Positions 1-12,190 of a stretch of DNA of 64,000 bases are shown here, piece by piece. This DNA comes from Epiperipatus broadwayi (lineage: Eukaryota > Onychophora > Udeonychophora > Euonychophora > Peripatidae). The translations under genes were made by a program, and so were the position numbers. The notes below the pieces were generated by a model that worked only from the letters and a program-made list of their open reading frames with translations, did not search any database and was not told the DNA's origin. Numbering within the stretch: position 1 is the stretch's first letter; each line of letters begins with the position of its first letter. The stretch lies in assembly GCA_028023455.1 (NCBI GenBank), contig JAQFVV010006271.1:4250173-4314172 (forward strand). The letters run 5' to 3'.

Positions 1-214
1 TCCAAACATATATAATCAATATTTTGAGCTTTACTTAATTGTCCTTAAGAGATTTATCATAATTTTAAGCATTATGTAATTTTATTTAGCTTCAAATTGT
101 ACTTTTAAGATATTATTAATACAACATAACTATCACAACAAGAGAACATATTCTAAATGTAATTTTTTTTAATAATTTGCTGTAGTGAGCTGATTCTGAC
201 CTATAGAAAAGGGC

Positions 215-256
<42 letters not shown>

Positions 257-274
257 GCCCTTTTCTATATTTAC

Positions 275-308
<34 letters not shown>

Positions 309-606
309 GTAAAGCCTTAAAAACATAGATGTGAACATATATAAAATTAGAAAAATATTTATTTATAAAACCTTGAATAACAGAAAAACTTTGCTTTAAT
401 AATAATATAAATTGACATTTTTTTGGAAATTCTATATATTTATTTAAAGTCAATCATTAATAGAATTTCATTTTAATATACATATTAGATTTTTAAATCT
501 TTAGTTATCATGATATTCTAAAACAGGATCATTTTTCATATTAATTATAAAATTATATTAACTTTTTCAGTTAAGCAAATATATATATATATTTTCATGT
601 GTCAAA
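1..606. other. AT-rich non-coding stretch with nested (AT)n palindromes
   Basis: No gene is visible. The notable content is two successive palindromes at 205-312. The first has arms reading tatagaaaagggcacaata and its complement around (AT)n; the second has arms ttacgta/tacgtaa around a second (AT)n. Open frames here are short and made of dinucleotide repeat or AT-rich sequence. Confidence 0.6.
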
Positions 607-609
607 AGA

Positions 610-671
610 TTGGCCGGGAAACGAATGTGCGACTACTCCTTGTAAGGCAGCTGTCGTAACCACTTGACCAC
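610..671 (-). repeat. tRNA-like (SINE head) remnant
   Basis: Read on the minus strand, this 62-base stretch begins GTGGTCAAGTGGTTACGAC, which fits an A box and D arm of a tRNA. A CCTTACAAGG segment in the anticodon-arm position and a CATTCGTTTCCCGG segment resembling a degenerate B box/T arm follow. There is no acceptor-stem pairing and the B box departs from GGTTCGANNCC, so it is not a functional tRNA. A tRNA-derived SINE or tRNA pseudogene is the likeliest reading. The valine-like anticodon TAC is suggestive only. Confidence 0.4.
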
Positions 672-1110
672 AAACACTTGAATCTATTAATCAAAACTAA
701 TTAGATTTGAAGAGTGTAATTAAAAAAAATATTTTATTGGTAATCAAGATAGAAAATATTAAAATTACACTGTTTTTAAATTCCATTGTATTTCTATTAA
801 TGGTGGGTATAGAAAAACTGATTTGTTATTTGTTTGCTAGACTGGAGAAAGTGCTAAAAGGCAATTGTTAATTTCATGTTGATGAAATCTGAACTTCCAT
901 AGAAAATGTATATATAATAGGTACCAGGTAATAGATTGTTAGCTTAAATGCAGTCCATCAAGTTACTGTAATTAAATAAAATTGAGAAAGATCAACATTT
1001 GTCTGATGTTTGCACTATCCCAGACATGACAATAAGAAAACAGCTTATATAAGACACCAGTGCTATTTTTGTAGATGTAGAGAACTCTAGATAAATAAAA
1101 GCATAAATGA
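672..1110. other. AT-rich stretch, nothing recognised
   Basis: No coding, RNA or mobile-element signature was seen between the tRNA-like remnant and the (AT)n hairpin. Confidence 0.5.
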
Positions 1111-1127
1111 ATGGTATTTATGTTGTT

Positions 1128-1167
<40 letters not shown>

Positions 1168-1181
1168 AACATACATAAATA

Positions 1182-1227
<46 letters not shown>
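1111..1227. repeat. (AT)n hairpin followed by a second (AT)n tract
   Basis: Arms reading approximately atggtatttatgttgtttgt and acaaacatacataaataccat enclose a pure (AT)n run. A second (AT)n tract follows directly and abuts the outer end of the Penelope palindrome. The architecture is the same as at 205-312 and 24411-24531. Confidence 0.75.
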
Positions 1228-1390
1228 CTATTCAAAACAATACAATAATTAATACAGTAACAATATTTTAAACAAATATATACCAATTTAATAGAAGTAC
1301 TTTCAACTATCTATGTAGTCGTTGTCAACTAGACTCAAATTGTATTAGAAAAAACCGTTACAAATGTAAACAAAAGCAATACGTCATACA

Positions 1391-2785
1391 TCAATTTTCC
1401 CACAATTCATTAATTTTTATATTGGCTGTCTGTCTATTTATCAACTGTTGCTTTTCACTTTTTATTAACATAGCTTCTTTAATTTTGCGTTTATTATTAT
1501 TTCTTTCAATACACAGAATTTTAACTTTATTAAAATCAAAATCAAAACCATAATTACATGTTACATTATGATCAAAAAATACTGATGGTGATATATCATC
1601 ATTTCTAACATTCTCTTGTCTTGATTTTTGCACTCGTTTATATAATAACAAATGCTCCCTTGATCTTTTCTCCAATGTACATCGAGATTCCCCAATATAA
1701 GCCTTTCCACAAAAACATAGCCATTTATATATTGCACAACTTTGATTTAAAATACCACACCTATTTTTTGAATTATTTATTAATCTATTTAAATTAGGAG
1801 TAGTATAAAATGCAACTCGACATATATTTTTATATATCTGTTTTATAAATTTAACCTGTTCATTACAAATAAATGGTATTGATATCCAAGTATATTTTAT
1901 TTTATCAATATCTATAGCATCTAAAATATTTCTATTATTATTAAATTTAGTAACAATATTATAAATTAATTTATGATCATATCCAACATTTAATAAATCC
2001 ATAATAAATACATTTATGTTACTTATTTTATCAGAACTATATTTACATAATTTATTATTCCTAAATAAAAATGATTTTAAACTGGATAATTTATGTGCAA
2101 TTGGCACATTTGAATACCAAGGAATATATCCTCTTTTTTCAATATCTTTTATTACCATACAATAATCTAATTTATTTTTATTACGTGTAACTTTAATATC
2201 TAAATACTGAATTGACTTTTTTTCTTCAAAAGATTTACTCCATTTTAAACCTTCTAAACTATTTAATTCATTGAATAATACATTTATAATATCTAAACTT
2301 CCACAAACGAAAACATCATCAACATACCTGTAATAAATTTTAATACCTTGGCAATATATATTAGTATTAAGAATTATATCTTCATATCTTGATACCACAA
2401 AACTACATATTTGTGAAACTACAGGAAGTCCCATAGGCCATCCATAATCCATTTTATAATAATTTTCATTAAATATAGCATATATATTTTTATCAATAAA
2501 ATATAATACATCATTTACAAATTTTACTTTTTTAACATCAACTTTTTTTAACCTTAAAGCATCTAATATAATTTTTATAGATTTTAATCTATCTATTGAA
2601 CCGTACATCTCACATATATCAAATGTACAAATACTATCATTATTATTAATATTAATATTTTGAATTTTCTTTACAAAATCAAACGATGAATTAATAGTAT
2701 ATTTTCCAAATCCAAGAACATCTTTTAATAATGTTTCTATAAATCTACAGGTTTCATAGTAAAATGATCCGCCAAAGTCAATCAT
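1391..2785 (-). pseudogene. Penelope-like reverse transcriptase/GIY-YIG endonuclease, 5'-truncated (left arm)
   Basis: The 464-residue frame carries the C-terminal two thirds of a Penelope-like element protein, which copies element RNA into the chromosome by target-primed reverse transcription. RT palm motifs are visible: TFDICEMYGS near residue 56 (first catalytic Asp), GWPMGLPVVSQI near 115-126, and YVDD at 154-157. A linker with Cys343, Cys350, Cys357 and Cys359 leads into a GIY-YIG nuclease domain: IYKW at 352, YIGES at 363-367, Arg374, Glu377-His378 and IKEAMLIK with Glu437. The frame stays open upstream of this Met as far as the palindrome centre (about 2885), so the N-terminal RT region is missing rather than mutated. 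There are no internal stops. It is not expected to work alone because the RT fingers are lost. Confidence 0.88.
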
Positions 2786-2885
2786 TAATCTTAAAGATTT
2801 ATCTTGTTTATGTAGTTTAATATTCGAAAAAATTCTAGGACAAATTGCAGCAGATGGATAAAGACGATAATACGTGTGAGCATCT

Positions 2886-2908
2886 AAAAAAAAAAAGAAT
2901 AAATATAT
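2886..2908. other. Palindrome centre (unpaired loop)
   Basis: An A-rich 23-base spacer separates the two perfectly complementary inner arm ends (gagcatct / agatgctc). Such a short loop between 1.67-kb arms would extrude readily, and it marks the exact truncation point of both Penelope copies. Confidence 0.8.
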
Positions 2909-3008
2909 AGATGCTCACACGTATTATCGTCTTTATCCATCTGCTGCAATTTGTCCTAGAATTTTTTCGAATATTAAACTACATAAACAAGATAAATCTT
3001 TAAGATTA

Positions 3009-4403
3009 ATGATTGACTTTGGCGGATCATTTTACTATGAAACCTGTAGATTTAGAGAAACATTATTAAAAGATGTTCTTGGATTTGGAAAATATACTAT
3101 TAATTCATCGTTTGATTTTGTAAAGAAAATTCAAAATATTAATATTAATAATAATGATAGTATTTGTACATTTGATATATGTGAGATGTACGGTTCAATA
3201 GATAGATTAAAATCTATAAAAATTATATTAGATGCTTTAAGGTTAAAAAAAGTTGATGTTAAAAAAGTAAAATTTGTAAATGATGTATTATATTTTATTG
3301 ATAAAAATATATATGCTATATTTAATGAAAATTATTATAAAATGGATTATGGATGGCCTATGGGACTTCCTGTAGTTTCACAAATATGTAGTTTTGTGGT
3401 ATCAAGATATGAAGATATAATTCTTAATACTAATATATATTGCCAAGGTATTAAAATTTATTACAGGTATGTTGATGATGTTTTCGTTTGTGGAAGTTTA
3501 GATATTATAAATGTATTATTCAATGAATTAAATAGTTTAGAAGGTTTAAAATGGAGTAAATCTTTTGAAGAAAAAAAGTCAATTCAGTACTTAGATATTA
3601 AAGTTACACGTAATAAAAATAAATTAGATTATTGTATGGTAATAAAAGATATTGAAAAAAGAGGATATATTCCTTGGTATTCAAATGTGCCAATTGCACA
3701 TAAATTATCCAGTTTAAAATCATTTTTATTTAGGAATAATAAATTATGTAAATATAGTTCTGATAAAATAAGTAACATAAATGTATTTATTATGGATTTG
3801 TTAAATGTTGGATATGATCATAAATTAATTTATAATATTGTTACTAAGTTTAATAATAATAGAAATATTTTAGATGCTATAGATATTGATAAAATAAAAT
3901 ATACTTGGATATCAATACCATTTATTTGTAATGAACAGGTTAAATTTATAAAACAGATATATAAAAATATATGTCGAGTTGCATTTTATACTACTCCTAA
4001 TTTAAATAGATTAATAAATAATTCAAAAAATAGGTGTGGTATTTTAAATCAAAGTTGTGCAATATATAAATGGCTATGTTTTTGTGGAAAGGCTTATATT
4101 GGGGAATCTCGATGTACATTGGAGAAAAGATCAAGGGAGCATTTGTTATTATATAAACGAGTGCAAAAATCAAGACAAGAGAATGTTAGAAATGATGATG
4201 TATCACCATCAGTATTTTTTGATCATAATGTAACATGTAATTATGGTTTTGATTTTGATTTTAATAAAGTTAAAATTCTGTGTATTGAAAGAAATAATAA
4301 TAAACGCAAAATTAAAGAAGCTATGTTAATAAAAAGTGAAAAGCAACAGTTGATAAATAGACAGACAGCCAATATAAAAATTAATGAATTGTGGGAAAAT
4401 TGA
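3009..4403 (+). pseudogene. Penelope-like reverse transcriptase/GIY-YIG endonuclease, 5'-truncated (right arm)
   Basis: This is the mirror copy of the left-arm gene, transcribed outward from the palindrome centre. It has the same RT motifs (catalytic Asp56, GWPMG, YVDD 154-157) and GIY-YIG motifs (IYKW, YIGES, Arg374, Glu437). It differs from the left copy by Arg instead of Ile at 16 and Val instead of Ile at 398. The open frame extends upstream from the Met into the arm, ending at the junction (AHTYYRLYPSAA... upstream). The stop is followed by a 3' flank that is also shared with the left arm and then by (AT)n. Penelope-class RT plus GIY-YIG is a confident family call; the subfamily is not resolved. 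Confidence 0.88.
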
Positions 4404-4575
4404 TGTATGACGTATTGCTTTTGTTTACATTTGTAACGGTTTTTTCTAATACAATTTGAGTCTAGTTGACAACGACTACATAGATAGTTGAAAGTACTTC
4501 TATTAAATTGGTATATATTTGTTTAAAATATTGTTACTGTATTAATTATTGTATTGTTTTGAATAGTTATATATA

Positions 4576-6345
<1,770 letters not shown>

Positions 6346-7059
6346 TATATATATATATAACATTGATAATATATATATATATATATAACATTGATAATAG
6401 AAATTAGTTGGACAAGTGAATTATATATATATATATGACATATTTCAAACATTATTTTTGTAGTTAAAATATCTATTTTTTTTTTATTTATTGTCTAAAA
6501 GAAAAAAAAATGTTTAACACATTGATTGAAGAGTAAACAATTTTTAATAAAATTTAAACCAATTAACTGAATAAAATAAATTTTAGAAAATTACTAAAGA
6601 ACTAAAATTAGAAACAAAAGAAATTTCAAGCGGACATTTCAAATACTGTTTTCTTTTATTTTAATTACTTTTATTTAGCATTTTAAAGGTAATAACTTGT
6701 TATTTTTTTAAAAATAGTTAGAATCTCTAATTGAAAGATTTTATGTATATATTACAATAAACATGTGTCCATGTTTTTATCATAGATACTTTATCATTGA
6801 AGCCTTTGTGTATTGTTATTAAAAACATCTATAGATTGAAGATATTTCTTATTGACAAATAAAATATTATTGTGATATTATAATGTGTATTGTGTGCACA
6901 AATCTATAAGTGGACAAATATCTATCATGATGCCTTGATTATTTATATATTAAAATAGAATATATCTTTTTGGTTTATTAATAATTGGAATATTTTATCT
7001 TATTACATACCAATTTATGTGCCTGTATATACAGAAACAATGCATACTGGTAGCTAAAA
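6346..7059. other. AT-rich spacer with short (AT)n tracts
   Basis: Two direct copies of ataacattgataat separated by (AT)n occur near 6357-6405. The rest is AT-rich sequence with no supported gene up to the (ATC)n tail of the RTE element. Confidence 0.5.
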
Positions 7060-10000
7060 TCTATATCATCATCATCATCATCAACCATTATCAATCCACT
7101 GCAGGATGAAGGTCTCTTCAAGTTTAATCCATCTTCTCCGATCTTTAGCTTCTCTTTTCCACAACACCCCTGCACATTTTCTTATTTCATCCATCCATCT
7201 CACATGTGGTCTCTTTCTGGGTCTTTTACAATCTCTTGGAATCCAGTTTAAAATTTCAATTGTCCATCTATTATCATTTCTTCTAGCAATATGTCCAGCC
7301 CAACTCCATTTCAATCTTTTAATTTTTTCAATAAGGTCAGTAACACCTGTTTGTTGTCTTACCCATACATTGCGTTTTCGATCTCTTCTTGTTACTCCCA
7401 ACATACATCTCTCCATACTCCTTTGAGTGGTCTGAAGTCTCTGTATTGCTCTTCTATTAAGTGTCCAAGTCTCAGATCCATAAGTAAGAACTGGTAAAAC
7501 ACATTTGTTAAAAACCATTCTTTTCAAACACATAGGCATATTTCCTTTTAGTATCAAGTTATTTCTACCAAAAGCACTCCAACCAAGTTTAATTCTATGG
7601 TTAATTTCCTCCATTATGTTTCCATCTGTATTAATAATCTGACCTAGGTATTTGTAACTGTTAACTTCTTCTAATTCTTCATAATCAATCTTTATTTTCG
7701 TATTTTGAGCAAATCGATTAAACATTACTTTAGTCTTTTTAACATTTATCTTTAGTCCTACTTTTCTACTTTCATCTGCTAACTCCTGCAACATTTCCTG
7801 CAGCTCTGAAGCATTATTTGCAAAAACAACTACATCATCTGCAAAATCTAAATGACTTAAATACTCTCCATTTACTTTCATTCCTTTAGTTTCCCATTTT
7901 AATCCACAAAATATTTCTTGCAGCACTGCTGTAAAAAGTTTTGGAGATATGGAGTCACCTTGCCTTACACCTTTCTCAATGTTGATTTTTCCAGTATCAT
8001 TATGTAATCTAATTGTTGCTGTTGCATTTTTATAAATATTCTTTAAAATATGACAATATCCTGGATCTATACCTTGATGATCCAATGCTTTAATCACTGA
8101 AGAAATGTGTATAGAATCGAATGCCTTTTCATAATCTACAAATCCAAAACATAATGACAACTCATATTCATTTGTCCTTTCTATGACTTCTCTCAATACC
8201 TGGATATGATCTATTGTACTAAAACCACTTTTAAATCCAGCTTGTTCTCTTGGTTGGTGGAAATCCAAAGTTCTCTGTAGACGAGTTGTAATTATCTTGG
8301 TAAAAATTTTATATAAAACTGATAAAAGGCTGATAGGTCTGTAATTTCTAATATCTTCTTTATCACCTTTTTTAAATATTAATATTATTACTGCATTCTT
8401 CCAATCTTCTGGTACATCTTTATCATTTAGACATTTGGTATATAACTTTGCTAAAATTGTTTCTATTTCTTCACCTGCTTCTTTTAATATATCAATTATA
8501 ATTCCATCATTTCCTGGAGCCTTTCCTTTCTTCATACACTTAATTGCATGTCTCACTTCTTCATTTAAAATTCTGGGCAATTCGGAAGATGTAATAGATA
8601 TAGGAGGTACTTGTTCTTTATTACTATATAATTCTTGATAAAAATCTTCTACCAATTTCATGATGTCATCTCTCTTCTTAGTAATAATTCCATCTTTTTT
8701 TCTTATTGCAGATATAAATTTCCTACCAATACCAAAATGTTGTTTAACATTCTTGAGACTTTTATTTTCTTCTACAGCTTTCCTTGCTATTTCACAGTTA
8801 TACTTTCTTATATCATTTTCAACTCTTTTCCGTACCATTTTACAAAATTCGAGATATTCAATTCTTTTTAATACATCATTTTTGTATATCTTCATATTCC
8901 TTCTTTTCTTCATAAATTCTCTAGTCTCAGTAGAAATTTTATTAGTCAATTGCTGCTTTTTTCTACCAGCTATCTTTGTTGCAGTTTTTAAAAGTGTATC
9001 AGTTATTTTCATATTAATTTCATTCAAATCTGAATCATGTTCAAAATCTCCTAACACTTGAAATCTGTTTGTAAGTTCTAATTTAAATTCATTAGAATGT
9101 TTCTGAAGATTAGGAATATCAACTGTAAATATTGTTTTTCTCAATAATTTTTGTCTCTCTAGTTTTACATTAACACGTAACTTACACCTTACTAATCGAT
9201 GATCACTTCCTGTGTTAAATTTGTTAAGAACATTACAATCTTGAAATATGTATTTCCTGTTAGTCAAAATATAATCCAATTCTGCTGTACCTTCATTTGG
9301 ATGCTTCCATGTCCATTTCCTTTTAACATTTTTCTCAAAAAATGAATTCATAATATAAAGTTTTTCTTTTTCTGCAAACTCCACAAGTCTATGTCCTCTC
9401 TCATTTCTATTACCATAACCAAAATTACCTACAGCAATTTCATCTTTCATTTGTCTACCAATTCTAGCATTAAAGTCTCCCATAACAATTTTAAAATGTT
9501 GTTTACTCTGATCAAAAGCCTTTTGTACATCCATATAAAAATCTTCTACTACTTCATCACTATGGGAACTTGTTGGGGCATAAACCTGAATTATCTGCAT
9601 TTGGTATCTGCTATTAAGTTGTATAACTAATCTTGCAACTCTGTCCGATACACCATCAATCTCCACAATATTGTTCTTCCACTTTTTATTTATAATGAAT
9701 CCTACTCCACTTGTATTTCCAATATGTGTGCCTTTATAATAGAGTATATGTCCACTTTTTAAATCAATTGTTTCTTCACCTTTTCTTCTAACTTCACAAA
9801 GTCCAATAATGTCCCATTTAATATAAGACAATTCTTCTTCTAATTCTTGCAATCTTCCTTCACTTGAAAGTGATCTGCAGTTGTAAGTACCTAAATAAAA
9901 AGTCATCATCAAATGGCAGCCTGGGTCCACAATCAGGGGATTCTTAGCACCCTCCGCCTTCGGCCACCAACCGCTGCCTTGGTTGGTGACTTTACAGCCT

Positions 10001-10420
10001 CCTGGGAATAAGGGCCATGCTTTATTTTTGTCTGTCATAATTGTATATATGTATTGGAAAAATATTTATCATTTACACAAACATTCATTCTGCCTTATCA
10101 GGCACTGAGAAGAAAGACCATGGTGTTTCTTGATCTTAAACTCAGAGGTAAAAAGCCAATAAACTCACCACGCTGGCTAATGCGTGTTGGTGAGCAGCCC
10201 ATCCATGTTCGTATACTATATGAATAATCACATAGTAATAACAGCTGCAATGACAAGAACGTATGGATTGGACATTAGGAATTTGCCCTGCTCGGTTCCT
10301 TTAAGGAAATGCCTTTATGTCCTCTATTGCTAAAAGAATGTTGCCTTGACAACAATTTAAAAATCTTGTTTGCGATTTTTATTAGCAATGTCTAAATGTT
10401 GAATGGTTTCTAATATATAT
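7060..10420 (-). mobile_element. RTE-type non-LTR retrotransposon, apparently full length
   Basis: On the minus strand this element has a ~350-base 5' leader, a single 985-codon ORF and a very short 3' end. The stop codon TGA is the first unit of a (TGA)n/(GAT)n tail, a typical RTE 3' end. The leader contains CTCACCA...TGGTGAG, able to form a stem of 7 bp near 10170-10200. The upstream boundary is not sharp; it is placed where the sequence meets (AT)n near 10420. An undamaged ORF implies a recent insertion. A severely truncated relative (last ~95 bases) lies at 46424-46519. Confidence 0.85.
7081..10038 (-). CDS. RTE-type endonuclease/reverse transcriptase polyprotein
   Basis: A 985-residue protein with no internal stop or frameshift. 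Residues ~46-290 form an apurinic-type endonuclease that would nick the target: Asn53 (TYNCRS), Glu82 (GLCEVR), QVYAPTS 151-157, GDFNARIG 187-194 (Asp188, Asn190) and GSDH 277-280. Residues ~500-800 form the reverse transcriptase: KGKAPGNDG 504-512, NYRPISLLS 565-573, FVDYEKAFD 633-641 (catalytic Asp635), KGVRQGDSISP 689-699 and FADD 732-735 (Asp734/735). A conserved C-terminal region (YGSETWTLNR near 853, GHIARRNDNRW near 915) follows. The first 44 residues are encoded by a relatively GC-rich segment; Met44/Met45 just before the endonuclease domain are alternative starts. RNA binding and cis action on its own transcript are inferred from the family. Confidence 0.93.
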   Translation of the reverse strand: MTDKNKAWPLFPGGCKVTNQGSGWWPKAEGAKNPLIVDPGCHLMMTFYLGTYNCRSLSSEGRLQELEEELSYIKWDIIGLCEVRRKGEETIDLKSGHILYYKGTHIGNTSGVGFIINKKWKNNIVEIDGVSDRVARLVIQLNSRYQMQIIQVYAPTSSHSDEVVEDFYMDVQKAFDQSKQHFKIVMGDFNARIGRQMKDEIAVGNFGYGNRNERGHRLVEFAEKEKLYIMNSFFEKNVKRKWTWKHPNEGTAELDYILTNRKYIFQDCNVLNKFNTGSDHRLVRCKLRVNVKLERQKLLRKTIFTVDIPNLQKHSNEFKLELTNRFQVLGDFEHDSDLNEINMKITDTLLKTATKIAGRKKQQLTNKISTETREFMKKRRNMKIYKNDVLKRIEYLEFCKMVRKRVENDIRKYNCEIARKAVEENKSLKNVKQHFGIGRKFISAIRKKDGIITKKRDDIMKLVEDFYQELYSNKEQVPPISITSSELPRILNEEVRHAIKCMKKGKAPGNDGIIIDILKEAGEEIETILAKLYTKCLNDKDVPEDWKNAVIILIFKKGDKEDIRNYRPISLLSVLYKIFTKIITTRLQRTLDFHQPREQAGFKSGFSTIDHIQVLREVIERTNEYELSLCFGFVDYEKAFDSIHISSVIKALDHQGIDPGYCHILKNIYKNATATIRLHNDTGKINIEKGVRQGDSISPKLFTAVLQEIFCGLKWETKGMKVNGEYLSHLDFADDVVVFANNASELQEMLQELADESRKVGLKINVKKTKVMFNRFAQNTKIKIDYEELEEVNSYKYLGQIINTDGNIMEEINHRIKLGWSAFGRNNLILKGNMPMCLKRMVFNKCVLPVLTYGSETWTLNRRAIQRLQTTQRSMERCMLGVTRRDRKRNVWVRQQTGVTDLIEKIKRLKWSWAGHIARRNDNRWTIEILNWIPRDCKRPRKRPHVRWMDEIRKCAGVLWKREAKDRRRWIKLEETFILQWIDNG

Positions 10421-11870
10421 ATATATATATATAGGTGTGTGTGTGCACGCACACTCATGTGTGTCTAAATATTCATAAATACTTTACAAGATTATTTCGA
10501 TGATATAAAGATAAAGGACACTTTTAAAGTTCACATATTTCCCTTTTTGGATTTTACCATCACATCTAATTTATTGAAAACCATAACACATAAAGTATTA
10601 TAATTATATAATTTATAGCAATAATGATGATCAGCATAGATATAATGATCACAGTATGTACTTTGTTTGTTATTGTAGATATTTTAGCCCTTAAATAATG
10701 TATGGAGACAAAATCTTAATGTTTATTACTTTTTTATTATGCACTAAATTTCATATTGCATAGGTAAAAACTAGTCTAAATTTTTGATATTTTGTTCAAT
10801 CACAAAGAGTGACTAGAGATAATTGCTGGTCATATTATGTTTATCTTTCATATCATAACTTATAATTATTTATATTGTTTTTAATGTGACTTTTGCTCCT
10901 GTTTATTGATCATGAAATTTTCATTATGATATTTTATCACCACTATATCCCCTTTTTATATTATTACAATATACATATATGAAAACAAAAGAAAACATTT
11001 AGGATTTTACAATTTTTTTACAATTCTGGATAATGTTAAATGAAAATAGTTATTATTTCAAATGATGTGACAATTTAAATAGATGTGCTTGTTTTTCGAA
11101 ATTTCCCAAAAATTATCAATAAATAGAGAGATATGGGGTTTGTGCTATATAAAGTATTATTATTTCTATATATTCTGTGTATTTTCATGTATTTTTTATT
11201 AAAAACAAAGATTTTATATATTTGATAGATTTAGGCCTACTTTTTGACTTGTTACATAAAGGTCTCAATAGTAATATGATAAAAATATCACCGAAATGAA
11301 AGAAAAATGTTAGTTCTAGTTATGCATAAATTGATAAGAATTAATGATAAACAACTTATCAAGAAAATGCAATTTTACTAGTTTAGTTTTGTGGAGTTAA
11401 ATAAAAAGCCTACAAAAACAAATCCATGAAATATGTTATAGCTTTAAGAAATTAGTAAAGTTATTATGATGTACTTTATCTTCAAAATCTATAAATTGGT
11501 TTAAGTTGTAATATAAATATATTTAGGAAGCAAAATTAAAATATAAAATGCTCATATTTTGAAGAAAAATTAATTGTTTTTAAGTAACCTGTCAACAGTT
11601 AATCTAATTAAACAATCTATTATTGATTAGAAATTGAGAACCATATTAGTCTTTAAAATGTCTAAATAACATTACATCTTAATCCTTATTGGGGGAATTT
11701 CTTGGTGAATAAAAGATTTTGTATTAGAAGATGTCTGCAAAATAATAATAGAATATTTTGCACTAAATTACAATATTTGACATTGCTTTATGCTTTTACT
11801 TTTTGTCCATAAATATCACTAAAAAAGATACATTTTTTTTATTTATAAAAAGTAAAAGCAATGATTGTTT
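10421..11870. other. AT-rich stretch, nothing recognised
   Basis: A short (AT)n(GT)n tract near 10420-10465 is followed by about 1.4 kb of AT-rich DNA without a supported gene, RNA or repeat signature. Confidence 0.5.

Positions 11871-12190
<320 letters not shown>

Larger units (their letters stand above)
1219..4575. mobile_element. Penelope-like element, head-to-head inverted duplication (palindrome)
   Basis: Two arms of about 1,667 bases are reverse complements with no indel in the coding part: the coordinates of corresponding bases always sum to 5794. The unpaired centre is only the 23 bases at 2886-2908. Each arm holds the same 464-codon frame and the same 3' flank. The two encoded proteins differ at two residues (I/R at 16 and I/V at 398), so the arms are nearly identical. 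The symmetry breaks at (AT)n-rich sequence on both outer sides. Because both copies are truncated at exactly the same internal point, this is one inverted duplication rather than two independent insertions. A foldback assembly or sequencing artefact is the main alternative. Confidence 0.9.

Noticed and set aside
1219-4575. Hammerhead ribozyme in the Penelope flanks
   Set aside because: Penelope-like elements often carry one, but no CTGATGA...GAAA core was found in either arm or the adjacent flanks.
6978-7175. Poly-Asp frame overlapping the RTE tail
   Set aside because: Shadow of the RTE C-terminus and its (GAT)n tail in another frame.
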